From: Spisula solida
Lineage: Eukaryota > Mollusca > Bivalvia > Venerida > Mactridae
DNA length: 64,000 nt
NCBI GenBank assembly: GCA_947247005.1
Contig: OX365959.1
Coordinates: 35,174,148-35,238,147 of the forward strand
Direction: 5' to 3'
A program made the translations under genes and the position numbers. The notes beneath the pieces were generated by a model. The model was not told the origin of the DNA and searched no databases. It worked only from the letters and a program-made list of their open reading frames with translations. Shown here piece by piece: positions 48,270 through 60,293 of this stretch; within the stretch, counting starts at the first letter, position 1; the number at the start of each line of letters is the position of its first letter.

Positions 48270-51200
48270 ATGGATACATGGATAATATTGTTTTGCGTTC
48301 TTGTTCAACTCGTATACAACATTCAACTGTCAGCATATGACGACATTTTGATCGCGAAGGATGGGGTGGAAATATCCTACAATGTAACACGTTCCGATTA
48401 CTGTCGAACGGGCGAAGAAAAAGTACAACTCTTTAATGATATAAATTTGACAGATTGTGTTATAGAATGTGGGCTACGTAACCATTGTCTGGCGTTAAGT
48501 TATCACCATGGAATGCACAGTTGTCTTCTCCTCCGTTCTACAGAAACCAGTGACGTCATAGATGAACCATGTGATTATATTTTAAAAAGCGACATGACCG
48601 TGCATACGGTATGTACATCATTTTATCAATAGAAATCATAATTGTGTAGTGTGTTAACTGTTAACTTTGGTTAATCCCGAGTGAAAAAGCTGCACTGTTC
48701 TTGGTATCGTCATTATCGATGTTGAATTTGAAACAGGTTATTTTTGGAATGCCAGATACCTAATAAAGAGTACACTGTCCTTATAAATGTTTCAGACACC
48801 TTGTGTGAATGCATGCAGTGACGGAATGTCATGTGATCTAGATACCGAAGAATGTACAGCTAAAGGTAATATGAATTCTATAATTTGTATTTATTTAATG
48901 CTTACTGATGAAATATGGAGTTATATCAGTGAAATAAAACCTATATTAGTCATTGGCACCTACAATGTGACTGATATAAGCTCCGCCCCCTTACAGGGAC
49001 TACTTTAATTTTACCCAAAACGCAACACTATATTGTTCGTAACTTTTTTATTATTGAACGGAAACATGTCATGTGGAGTTTATACTCTTAGTTAGACCAT
49101 TTCCTACAAGTGGGTGTATGATTTGATGCAAAATTCTCAAAAAGACGTTTTCACATATTCACCATATTAATCCAAGATAGCGGATTTTGAATTGAAAAAT
49201 ATTAATGGAATAACATATTCATTCGCAGCCTAATCACAGTGGTAATTTGGCATAAATAGAACCAGTATTGACACCAGATAAGAATTAAATAAATAGAATA
49301 TGTGTTTGTTTTGATTGAATATGGTTAATATCTCATCTTGTAGTGATAAAATTTTAATATTTTCACCCGCGCTACGATTTTATCACCACTACACGATGAG
49401 ATATAAACCATTTTCAATCAAAACAAACAAATATCCTCTATGAATCGCTTGTAGTTAAGCTTGCCCAACCATTCAGTGGTTTAAGTGGGTTCTTTGCATA
49501 TAATGTAGTAAAGTATTCTCCGTATGTTAGTTTCGGAAATGAAACTTCACAGAAATATGCATCAACATGCTATTCTTGATATATTGTTATTTTACTGTTC
49601 GAACAATTCGTCCGAGTTATGGGTATATGTTGGCAAGGTGAGCTTTTGTGATTGTTTTTTGTCCGTCCGTCCGTTAGACATTTCACCGTTAACACTCTGG
49701 CACTCTTCACCAAACTTGGTCAGTAGTTGTATCTCAATAAAATCTAGTTTGAAGTTGGGTCATGTGGGGTCAAAAACTAGGTCAAAATGTCAAATAATTG
49801 GAAAACCTTGTTAACACTCTGGAAGCCTCTGTTTTGCTTTAACCTTCATCGAGTTTAGTCAAAATGTTTATCTTGATGACCTTAAGGTCAAGTTCAAAGT
49901 TTGGCCATTTTTAGCAGGTGAGCGCCCTAGGATTTATGATCCTCTTGTATTAAACTAGATATAACTTAAATCATGTTTCATGTTCGGCTTTGCCACTAGA
50001 ATGTATTGTATAAAGCATATCAATTGAATTATTTCAAGTAATAAAGATTTGTATTTTAATCACGAAAGTCTTTCATTAAAAGTGTGGTCCCTAGATTGGT
50101 CAATAGATGACAAATATTGATAAAAAAATGAATTTACCAAATATGTCAAATATGTTGTTCTCTACTGATTATTGTACTTATTTTAGAGTGCCAAACACCG
50201 ACACCAAAAAATGGAAAACTTTTCGGGAATAGACTAACCATTGGTTCCAAGGTGCGGTACAAATGTGAGATTGGTCACCATGAAACGACAAAGATTTACA
50301 CAGGCACATGTCTATATGATGGAACTTGGTCGCACATTGCTAATTGTGCACGTGAGTTCATCAATTAGTGATACATCATTAATTTCCTGGATGCTGACAA
50401 TTTTTTCTGACAATTCATAGTTTATTGGCGCAAGGACCAGGGGGGCAGTTATGTCAGAATATATATAGTTTTCCCACATCAAAAAGAAATCAGACCAAAT
50501 ATAAACTGTTCGGCCTACAATGGTCTGGAAGCAGTGTTTAACTTTGTCTGATACTCATTGTCTTCTCGTACAGTAAACAGTGGGGAAAATTGCCCTAACT
50601 TCTTGCCCAATCGGGAAACTATGTTCGAAAATTGCCTGATCGGACAATAAAATGGTCGATTTATACGTATCATAAGATAACTGACTGTGCATGAAGATAT
50701 TTGATCAAGCGATAATCTGAACACATGTTTCATATCACAAAAGGTATATCTAAAATCCTACCGTTCAACTTTCTTTCGATTTGTATAGATTCTGAGATAT
50801 TTAGCCTTAAAAACTACCAATATTACCAGTCTAAATTCATTGTGTTCACTTGCCCAGTTTGGCAACATTCTACTTTTCATTTAAGTTGCCAAGACGGGAA
50901 AGTGAACAAGAAACACTCAATAACACAGAATCTAGACAACTAAGAATAATTCTGAACAGTAAGATTTTAGATAAACCTTCTGTGGTACGAAATATGTAAT
51001 TAGGTTATCTCCATGTCAAATATCCTAATTTCATGATGGGGGGGGTGTAGATAGGGGAATCCCCGAATTGCCCGATCGGACAATTTCCTTTACTGGTAAA
51101 CGACTATGTTCAACTAGCAGTATAGGTAACTTATCTCATTCTGTTTTGTTCTTCGTGAAAAAGTATCTCATATGCGTATTTAGTATAAACTAGCCTTTGA

Positions 51201-52002
51201 AAGATATACATGTAAGCTTTGGGTAATGAAATTTTCCGGCATGTTGTGATACAGTTCGGGTTTTAACGAGCACTTTGCCATCCCTTGCTGAAACCACTCT
51301 CTATACAAGTTATCAGAAATTTGGCACTTGGGCAAAGACGTCATTAATCATTTTCTTGGCTTTTAGATGGTTGGATATGTATCTGTGAAATTTAAGTGCA
51401 AAAGTTTAAGAAAAATATGTATACGTTATTTCTACGATTTTCTGGAACAACTCTCGTAGTTACATTAAACGTAGTTATGTTCTTTACTTTTAGCTAGTTG
51501 GATAGTACTACAGCGGCGGCTAAGTCCAAGCGATTTCTACAAAACATGGGAAGAGTATAAGGCAGGATTTCGAGATTTGAATGGAAACTTTTGGCTTGGA
51601 AATGAAAAGATATGGGCGCTGACACAAACTGGAACCTGGAAATTAAGAATTGAACTGACGTGGAAGAATGAAAGCGGTTATGCCGAGTACAGTTCTTTTG
51701 CCATTGGAAACGAAGCATCTAACTATGTCCTTACTGTAGGCGGGTATACTGGAAATGTCGGTGATAGTTTAACGGGCCATAGTGGTAAGAAATTCACAAC
51801 ATACGACAGAGACAATGATTCATATGAAAGTAACTGCGCTTTGCTGTATAAAGGTGCTTGGTGGCATGGAGCGTGTCATAGTAGTAACCTAAATGGCGAG
51901 TACGGCAATCAGGATTACGCAAAAGGACTCTCATGGTCAACATGGAAAGGCTATAAAGAATCTATGGATACCACTGAAATGAAAATACAAAGGGTAGCCT
52001 AG
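48270..52002 (+). CDS. FREP-C: PAN-CCP-fibrinogen-like protein, 4 exons, 360 aa
   Basis: Exons: 48270-48608, 48796-48865, 50187-50351 and 51494-52002, joined in one frame with GT/AG borders. Residues 1-22 form a signal peptide; a PAN/apple-like domain follows to 113 with all six cysteines of the FREP-A version. Residues 114-136: TPCVNACSDGMSC. Residues 137-191: sushi/CCP domain (four Cys, YDGTW). Residues 192-360: FReD from PSWIVLQRR, with FWLGNEKIWALT, YSSFAIGNEASNY, YDRDND, GAWWHGACHSSNLNG and TTEMKIQR. The FReD is about 167 residues rather than the usual 210-220 because the amino-terminal subdomain and its disulfide are absent. Sequons NVT (PAN) and NES (FReD) could be glycosylated. Intron 1 is only 187 bp, against 4.6 and 7.0 kb in the paralogues, so this is the most compact copy. 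Probably a secreted lectin-like recognition protein (inference). Confidence 0.92.
49294..49441. mobile_element. 148-bp foldback MITE in FREP-C intron 2
   Basis: TTGTTTTGATTGAATATGGT and AATATCTCATCTTGTAGTG on the left pair with CACTACACGATGAGATATAA and ACCATTTTCAATCAAAACAA on the right. The loop is near 49370. Confidence 0.75.
49630..49945 (+). repeat. Interspersed repeat in FREP-C intron 2
   Basis: Two tandem blocks of about 120 bp start TTAACACTCTGG (49689 and about 49811). GTCCGTCCGTCC and GGTCAAAAACTAGGTCAAAA strings are of a kind often interspersed in molluscan DNA (general impression, not searched). Confidence 0.5.
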
Positions 52003-52091
52003 TTATTTCAACAAGCAAAAAATAATTTCTAGAGTAGAACTTTGTGTGTGAGGATGTTTGTTTCAGTTACTGAAGTTATTGTAGACCACAT

Positions 52092-52097
52092 AATAAA
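52092..52097 (+). promoter_or_regulatory. Poly(A) signal of FREP-C
   Basis: AATAAA 90 bp after the FREP-C stop codon. Confidence 0.6.
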
Positions 52098-53069
52098 GCC
52101 ACATTATTATTTTTAACATATTTTGCACTCGATTCTTGTATTAGAATGTATTCAGAAATTTCAGTGAGATATAACTTACGGCCTTTGTTGATAGTGATAT
52201 TGTGTATCCATGCCATCCATGGTTGCTCCATTGTCTCATGATAGTGGCGCCACATCAATGCTTCGCTACAACGCTTGAATTACAGCTACGTGGACTGATC
52301 AAACAGAAATGAGACAAAAGGCTATAATCTGCCAAGTGTACGTGCTTTAACCATGGCATTATCATATTTGTTCAATTTGTACGTTTACACTACATATATA
52401 ATGGTTTACTATAAGTAATAACTTATTAATAGAACGTTAAATACAATGTGTCGCGCTAATTATACATTTTCTTGACTAAACTTGATCTTGCATTTCATGC
52501 ATTTAAACGTGGATGCTTTTATCCATTTCAAGCTAATTTTACCATGCCTAAATTATGATATACATGTATATAATAATAATAATTTATAAAGCACTTTTAA
52601 ACGTGTATTTGCATGCATGAAGTGATAGTTAATACAACTGTCATGTTCATGTTTATTCATTGCTAATACTACCGTTCAATAGCTCACAAACAAAGCGATG
52701 ATCGTGGTAATTATGATATTATGTTTTGAAATGTGTATAAGAGTAATTTGCGAAAATTAGAAGAGCTTAAACAGTATGAATATGTCTCTTTTAACAGGTC
52801 ATTTATGCACGCCATGTTCCATCATCTAGACACATTATATATTTATAGAGATGTGTCTATAGGGAACACTTTGTAATATTCTGTCAATGAGTTAAGTCAA
52901 TTAAGTTGATATAGCTTACTTTACGAATTTTGCGCAAGGATACCCATCAAATAAAAAATCATGTAGTATCCCTTGTGGCAATGGGTATGCTTCCACACAA
53001 ATGTTAATGGACCTTATGAAAATTCGGAACATGGAAAAGGCCCCTTTGGAATTCATGGTTAAGTTCATT
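52098..53069. other. FREP-C 3' flank, mostly unassigned
   Basis: About 52570-52615 on the minus strand (GTGCTTTATAAATTATTATT) resembles a SINE tail. The remainder is unrecognised. Confidence 0.4.
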
Positions 53070-53300
53070 TTCTCGTTCGGTTATGTGTAACAGTTGGGCA
53101 TTGTGCCGTGTAATTGTGCACTGGCACTCGACCAGAGAAACAATTCTATAATTTGCCGTCGTCAATAATAAATATAGATGACGGCAATTTATACAATTGT
53201 TTCTCTGGTCGAGTGCCAGTGTAATAGAGGTATGTGTGTTTATGTTTTCTGTGCTCGGCTGTTTAACTTGAGTGCCACCTTCCCTGTCCGGTTGTTATCA
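53070..53300 (+). repeat. Dispersed GCCTTCCCTGTCT family copy carrying a nested MITE
   Basis: AGTTGGGCATTGTGCCGTGT, then a 103-bp palindrome, then GTTTTCTGTGCTCGGCTGTT and GAGTGCCACCTTCCCTGTCC. The palindrome separates parts that are contiguous in other copies. Confidence 0.6.
53119..53221. mobile_element. 103-bp near-perfect palindromic MITE
   Basis: CACTGGCACTCGACCAGAGA and its complement end the element. The arms are about 42 bp with two mismatches and a loop of about 18 bp. The flanks TAATTGTG and TAATAGAG could be a decayed 8-bp target duplication, as made by hAT-type transposases (inference). Confidence 0.75.
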
Positions 53301-53900
53301 TCATTTTACCTGTGTTTCAGTGCTTTGATAATGTACATATTTTATTGTGGCCGATGATATCTCTAGTTTTCGTCTGAACAAATCAATTAGTATACTGTAA
53401 ATAGGAAAAATATAATTATACACTCAGCAAAACTTATAAATACACAGTGACGGGTCTCGTGGTTTTTCCGTTATACCTTTTTTAAATATTTTTGCATGAA
53501 ACGTTGTCAACACGGTATATTGACTAAATAAAGTTTTTTTCTTCAAAATGAAATACAGCGGTTCATTGAACCATCAAAAACCGTATAATTACCGAGAAAT
53601 TGACCTGTATATGCAAATTATTTTTAAGTATGGTAAATTTGAATTTTAGATATATCGACAAATTAAAAAACACAAAATAATTCGATTTTTCACTCAACAA
53701 GATGGTGGTCATTCATTTCTAAAACTATATTTTTATTGTTATGGTTGAGTTGAGGTAGCCCTGTCAGAAATTGCATTTTTTAAATGTAAAGTCGGTCTTT
53801 CTAAACCTAAGTGTGCTTTGTTCTTATCATTATTTTCTTTATTTCTGTCTTCGTTATAAGAACATACACTTGAAAACGAGCTTTTTTAGCTAAGCGGGTA

Positions 53901-55954
53901 TAGTCCGTTAGCGACTAGGCTGGACCCCCATAAACCTTAAATATCTTAAAAAGTACAATGCCAATTAGAATAAAGATTGGTATATCTTCATAAATCAACC
54001 TTACCAACTCTCATAAATTAAAACAGAATTTTTGGTCCTCAGAAAAGCGTACTTTGCATTTACTTCCAATGTAACATTTTATGTCTAAAACGCGGTAAAT
54101 ACGTATGGGTGATAGAAGAGATTGGAACAGCAAAGGTAAGCAAATTGGTCCAATATAACTTTACATTAAGTAACACATCAGTGACGATTGCAAATATATA
54201 ATGAGGCACATACATCAAAGTGCATGCGTTTTATGTTTAAGCTCACACCAAGACTCGACATTTTGTTTATACAAATGGTCATTATAATCAGAAGGTGGGC
54301 CTCAACTATATACACATTGATGACCAGTATAGTTCGTGCTAGATAATGTGGCAGTCGAGTCTATTTCACGACAGGTAATACATGATATTGATTACAGATA
54401 ACTTTAAAAGAATCTAATTGTTTGTTGTTTGTCCGTTTCATTAAATACTATGTAAGTGGTAACTGTTGAAATACAGACTTAATATTGACTAGTGTTTGTT
54501 TACCTTTCAGACCAGTATGACTGCCTTGTGCAGATAATCCTTTACCATCCATTCAACGACGAAATGTAACATTTAACATAGACAGTTATCCAGGCAGTTA
54601 AATTGCTTGGCCTTATCTTCATGCTTGACTAATTACAATGTAATATAAGCACTAAATAATTGCAAGTAGTTATGTATGCTGTAATAGCTCAGGTGGTAAC
54701 GCACAGGAATTGTAACTGAGCGATTCAAGTTCAACCCATCAAAGAAGTCTTTAGTATTTTTTTTTTGAATTCATCACAATATTTTTAATGTTATTTTCAT
54801 ATTCTTTTCGAGAGAATTTATAATTTGTTAATTATATATTTTTCTTGTTTTATTATGGTCATGATAAAATTATTTTTAATTCAATTCAACTTTTATGACA
54901 AGAACACACAATCATTACAATACAAAATAATTTTACATCACTTCATCTGCTGTATCATGGTCTGAGTTACAGTCACACTCAGATATCTGTGGCTTCGTGT
55001 TGGTAGTTACAATACCTAAGTACTAGCAATAAAAATTATTGTGCTTTAATTATAATACATGTACAATACGTTGATTGTGTACATGTATACTTAGGCTATA
55101 CACTCTTTAATAATAGACTTAATAACTTTAATTACAGGTTCGTATCACTTTTGGATAGAACTGATTATTTAAGCCATTTTTCTGTAAAACTCTTAGCTTT
55201 TAAATTTATAAAGATGAGAAAAAGAAATAAAAAAAATACATACAACTTGACAAGGTTTCGAACTCGCGGGCAAAAATATCGATATCGTTAGAAAGTATCT
55301 ACGCACTAAACCACTCGGCTATGAAGTATGTTTGAAAGGATGGATGGTTAGAATGATTTATAATCACAAACTTTAACCATGGTTTACCTAATTCAATCAA
55401 TTGACAGTGTCCACATTGTGTCACGTGACTGCCACATTATCCTGCACGGACTGTAAAATGTAGGTTAAAGTTATCCATATATGTCCCGTTACACTTATTA
55501 CAAATACAATAGCATTAGTCTAACTATAGTTCACTAGCCCTTGTTTACAAATATAAATGAAAATTTAATACTTTTTCGATATTCATTTGTGTTAAATCTT
55601 GTGCATATACACTTTTAATGATATACTTTTTAGATCTACACTGGTAACTGGCGACCAGTCGACCGTGCAGTGTTTATAATGTGCTTTGTTTGTTTATTGA
55701 CAAGGCTAGAGTTATCCCCGGCGAACTATACCTGATCGTAATGGCTTATTTTACTCCCTGTCCATTTGTTGATCAAAATACAAATTTAATACGTTAGACA
55801 CAATCGGGAAAACAATAATGAGTTCGTAAAAAAAATTGAACACAGAGTTGGTAAAGGTAATTCACTGTACCATACCAAATTTCAATCATATTGCATAATT
55901 ACTTTAAAAGATATTTAAGGTTTATAGGGGTCAAGCCTAGTCGCTAACGGACTA
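53901..55954. mobile_element. 2054-bp TIR element, middle level of the nest
   Basis: TAGTCCGTTAGCGACTAGGC (left) and GCCTAGTCGCTAACGGACTA (right) are inverted copies. The arms continue about 45 bp through CCCATAAACCTTAAATAT. TA flanks both sides. No transposase frame was found. Confidence 0.85.
54325..55453. mobile_element. 1.13-kb inverted-repeat element, innermost level
   Basis: Left CAGTATAGTTCGTGCTAGAT then AATGTGGCAGTC; right GACTGCCACATTATCCTGCA then CGGACTG. Inside, a tRNA-like stretch lies on the plus strand (54684-54745: TAGCTCAGGTGGTAACGC ... GATTCAAGTTCAACCC) and another on the minus strand (55330-55250: TAGCCGAGTGGTTTAGTGCG ... GCGAGTTCGAAACC). Target duplication not identified. 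Confidence 0.6.
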
Positions 55955-56219
55955 TACATATCTGCATTTATTTTAGCAATCTGACAATCTCCCGATAAAC
56001 GCACGGCAAAAATGTGTGATTTTAGATTCTGTTGATGTCATATTTGTGTGACCATTGTAATCAGATGTTAAACACATCCATCGTATTGTAATTCCACACA
56101 TCCAAACTATATATGTTGAAAATTTCAGAATGATCAAACACGTATTGACCGAGCTATGCGTAAATAAACACATATAAACTAATATACGTATATGTGTAAT
56201 GTATAAGTTGTGTTGAGTG

Positions 56220-57299
56220 TAAGATATATAAGATATATTCCTTAAAACACTTGAAATTTTAATTACAACCACTTATATAATTACAGATACATTTATAATA
56301 ACTATGTGGAACAACCATTACTGTAGACGTTCATATGTTTATATTGACTATCTCCCTTGTTTATTGTTCTCTCTGTTCAGCATATTGCACAGTTATGTCA
56401 AAGTAGTTCAATTACCAAATGTTAAGATAGTCGTTGCAAAGCCCTAAAGCTTGTCTGTAGTTTATTTTTATGAACTATTAAAATAAAATTTACCAAACTC
56501 AAAAAAACGTTTTGTTGAGTGTATATATTTTGATTGAAAATGAAGTTCTGTTGTGTTAACTGTTTCATAAAAAACTTAGGTTGTAAAATAGGTAATTGGA
56601 CACTAAACGTGTCTTGTTGTGGCATATTGTCTCATCATTCATATATAACTATGTGTGTGCAAATTATACAAAATGTTTGGATAAAATGTACCCGTTGAAA
56701 GGTCCATAAGATTTCTAAAACATCTATATTTCGATGGTAATTTCTAAATCGCAAATAGAATATTTCGTCCGCAAACTCAATGTATCATAATATGATATAT
56801 TATGTTGACCAATTGTGAATTTATACCGTTATGCCTCGGTGCACAATGTATTACAAATAAGTTTTTAATATATCTTTACATTCAAACCTAAATATGATTC
56901 TGAGTGTTCTGCTCTTACCTGTTCCAAATCACCAAATACATTTGTTCTTTAACTCATTGTCAAATGTCAAATCGCCGACCCCAAAATATGTCCATGGGGA
57001 CCTCTCAAAAACCGCCAATAGAAATAGCTTATAGCTTCAAGAAAATGAAACAAAGCAAGGGGTTGCGTGTCATATAAGACAAATTGGTTCGTCAAACGCG
57101 GTGAACATATTTTCTCAAACGCGCTGACTGATACCATGTCCGTAAATATTATAATAAAATAACTATTAAATTAGAACGAAGTGACACGTATATTGTTCAA
57201 ATGAAAAAAGAACTAACAATACCTGTATCCAATTTGATTAAATTATAAACGTGTCAGTCGGTTCAAACAGTTGTTTCTATAAAATAATGAATATATATA
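56220..57299. other. Unassigned
   Basis: A single TTTTGTTGAGTGTATAT string near 56508 resembles an M1-type end without a partner. No gene was seen. Confidence 0.4.
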
Positions 57300-58779
57300 C
57301 ACTCAATGACTTTAAAAACGCCTTACCTGACTCAAAGCCAAACATCGCTTAAACTATTTATAGGTATTGCAAATAGTTTACATGTGCGTTAATTAATCTT
57401 TTCCATGTGTAGTTCAGTTTAGATTGTACATGTAATAAAATGTTGTCTAGTTATTTCTTGGAATCCTGAAATTCGTCTACGTAGTCGGAAAACAAATCTC
57501 CTGACACATATAAAATATTCACAATAGTATCTACGCATGTTCCAATTGAACAATCACCTGTCATTTTTTTAAAAAACAAGCAAAATTAAGTAAAAAACAA
57601 ATGTACGCCCACGCATTTATGCAGACCTTGTCACAAGTTTATTACTAAAATTGGCAAATTCAAAATCCTAGCCTTTTAAACATGTTCAAACACGGTGGGT
57701 ACGTGCGTAAAAGTAAACCAGAATTCTGAAAATTTGCAAATGCTTAAATAAAAGGATTGAAAACGATTTACAGGTATATTCGACAAATTAGTGTGCCTAC
57801 ACCGTCTAACAAATATGAGCTCATTAAGGGTATAATGCCTTGCATAAATGTATTGAAAATCCAACACTTTTTTTGCCTAGGGTGAGTGCGCTTGCAGGAT
57901 TTCCAGAAAATAACGAGACAACATTTTATTATAAACTGAACTGAATTACATCAGGAATGAGGTGTCGAGAGTGATTAATATAAGTTGGAAAAACTTGTTT
58001 CACAATCAACCTTAAATAAATTAGTATAAAGCGAAAGTAGACTAGCTGCACATAGTGTACTTTTTTAGATCTTGTTAAGTATGTAAGGAGGTGGCCCCTC
58101 TATTATCTTTATAAGTTTGACCGCATTCAAATTTCAAATAAAAATAATTTATGATATTTTAAACATAAATGAGTTTTGTGTAGCTGGTCAGATCAAAAGA
58201 AAGACGAAAGTAGACCAACAGTGTGCGAGCTCAAAGCTAAAGTAGATCTTATTGAATGCTTGACAGGTTTACAGGTAAGAAGCAAATAGTATAACTCAAC
58301 ACTTAAGTACAAAAACTTATTAGTTGGCCCCCATAATTTTTATTACTTGTTTGTTCAATTTGTTTTACAAGCTTATCAAACTCCCAGGTTTCACAACACA
58401 ACCACTTGCTGGCCATAAAATAATCTTATCAATTGTCAAGCATTCAATTCAGGGTAGCTTAAATATTCATGATTTGGATACACTGTAAACATTATTAATA
58501 CAGATACAATGACAAATTTTTCATGCATACTTTCGATATTCTCAATCACATACAGTTAAGGGATAACAAAATTGATTACTTATTTTCCAAAAAATTGAAT
58601 GACTACATGACATGGCCTTTGAACATCAGGGCATAAGAAATATATAAAAAAAATTAAAGGTCCGAAGTGTGAATACAAAACTGTTAACTTACTATCTTTT
58701 AAAAAAGTAATATAACATTGATATTGACTTTACTCATAATAAAATAGAGGGAAACAAGGTTTGGTTGTCAGAATGGAAA

Positions 58780-59540
58780 GGAGGTCACTTATGGTATTTG
58801 GTACATTGTATGATTATTCCGCAAAAAGAGTTTTGTATTTTCCTCATGACTTTATTGTAGCTTCATATTTTTATATCTCTCAATGTGGTAAAAAGTTCTC
58901 AATCGTTTTTTTAAATATTTCAAACAAAGGTATTTGTTTTCATTCTGCTGTAGTATATAAGATGTTTGGCTTGTAGTATGACATAATATTTTACAGAGTC
59001 TAATTTTTTACTACCAAATAGTATCTCGGATAACTTCCAAGTAGGCATGCTAGTATTACATTTACTATTTACTTATTGTGCAAACTGTTCCCAGAATCTT
59101 TTACAGACATCGCAGTTCCAGAATAGATGCATTAATGTTTCAGGTGAATTTCGGCAAAAAGTGTAGTCGTCGCTCATTGTTATGTTCATTTGTTTTAGTA
59201 AATAGTTTGTGGCTAATAATCTGTGGTTTATTCTATACTGCAACCAGAGCAGTTTTGGATCTTTTGTTACTCTAAATGTTATGTCATACATTGGTACGGT
59301 TAAGACAATAGCGTTGGGTATATTCCTCAGATCTTCAGTCCATTTTTGAAGTGATTTTAGAAATTCCTGTTTCTTTTTTATTTGTAAATAAATAGATTTG
59401 CACCCCTTTTTATCTTTAATGATAGTTGTGTATCCTAATTGGATTGGAGGATTGTACGTTTTGTGGGAAAGAGTAGTAATGTCTTTTTTATCCATGTATT
59501 TTTAAGGCCGCTATAATTCCATTGAACTCGAGAACGCGTG
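58780..59540 (-). mobile_element. L1/Tx1-like LINE C-terminal relic
   Basis: Minus strand: LEFNGIIAALKIH near 59520, then DPKLLWLQYRINHRLLATNY, CRNSPETLMHLFWNC (about 59140) and, after a stop, LAKHL-like ILQAKHLIYYSRMKT near 58950. It matches the 3' half of the LINE at 10218-13981 in order. Confidence 0.8.
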
Positions 59541-59553
59541 TTCTAATGCTATA

Positions 59554-60293
59554 CACTCGGCAAAACTTATTAGTACACACTTGTTTATTTGCCCATAGCT
59601 CCGCCAATGCGTGCATGATCGTGCTGAAAATTTAAACATATGTAAATTCGATATGTAGAGTTACAATACAATCGATGTTTTTAACATCTGATTTAAATTG
59701 TCACAAACAGAATAAACTAATGATGCCAACAGCAGAATCTAAAAAAACACAATAATGCCGTGTGTTCGTCGGGCGATTGTCAGGTAGCTAATGCACATAT
59801 GGCCCCGCTGCGCTGATACAGTACGGTTTCAAGTCTATGTTTCTATCACGGACACAGTAATAAAGAAAACAATGATAGGAACAAGCACACTTTAGGTTTA
59901 AAAATATCAACTTCTGATAAAAAATGAAATTTGGAACATGGTACTCCCCTTGACCAAAACAATAAAAAATATTTTTAAAAGTAAAAAAACACCATGTTGT
60001 TGTTTGAAAAATCGAATTATTTTGTGTTTTTTTTTAATTTGACAATAAATCTAAAATTCAAATTTACCTTACATAAAAATAATTTGCAAATACGCGTCAA
60101 TTTCACGGCCATTTTAAGGTTTTCGACGTTTCATGGTTCAATGAACTGCTGTATTTAATTTTGTAGAAAAAACTTTATTTATCCAGTCCTTTGACAGTCA
60201 ATACCATGTACACAAAATTTCATGCAAAAATAATAAAAAATAAAAAAGTTATAACGATAAAACGACGTGTGTACTTATAAGTTTTGCCGAGTG
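59554..60293. mobile_element. Family M1 TIR element, 740 bp
   Basis: CACTCGGCAAAACTTATTAG at the left and CTTATAAGTTTTGCCGAGTG at the right, each bordered by TA. Internal blocks (TTCAATGAACTGCTGTATTT, AAAATTTCATGCAAAAATAA) match the other M1 copies in inverse orientation. Confidence 0.8.

Larger units (their letters stand above)
53421..56219. mobile_element. Family M1 TIR element, outer shell of a three-level nest
   Basis: Left end CACTCAGCAAAACTTATAAA, right end ATAAGTTGTGTTGAGTG, each with flanking TA. The two outer parts (53421 to about 53895 and about 55965-56219) match 35023-35770, which is uninterrupted. Total length 2799 bp because of the insertion. Confidence 0.75.
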
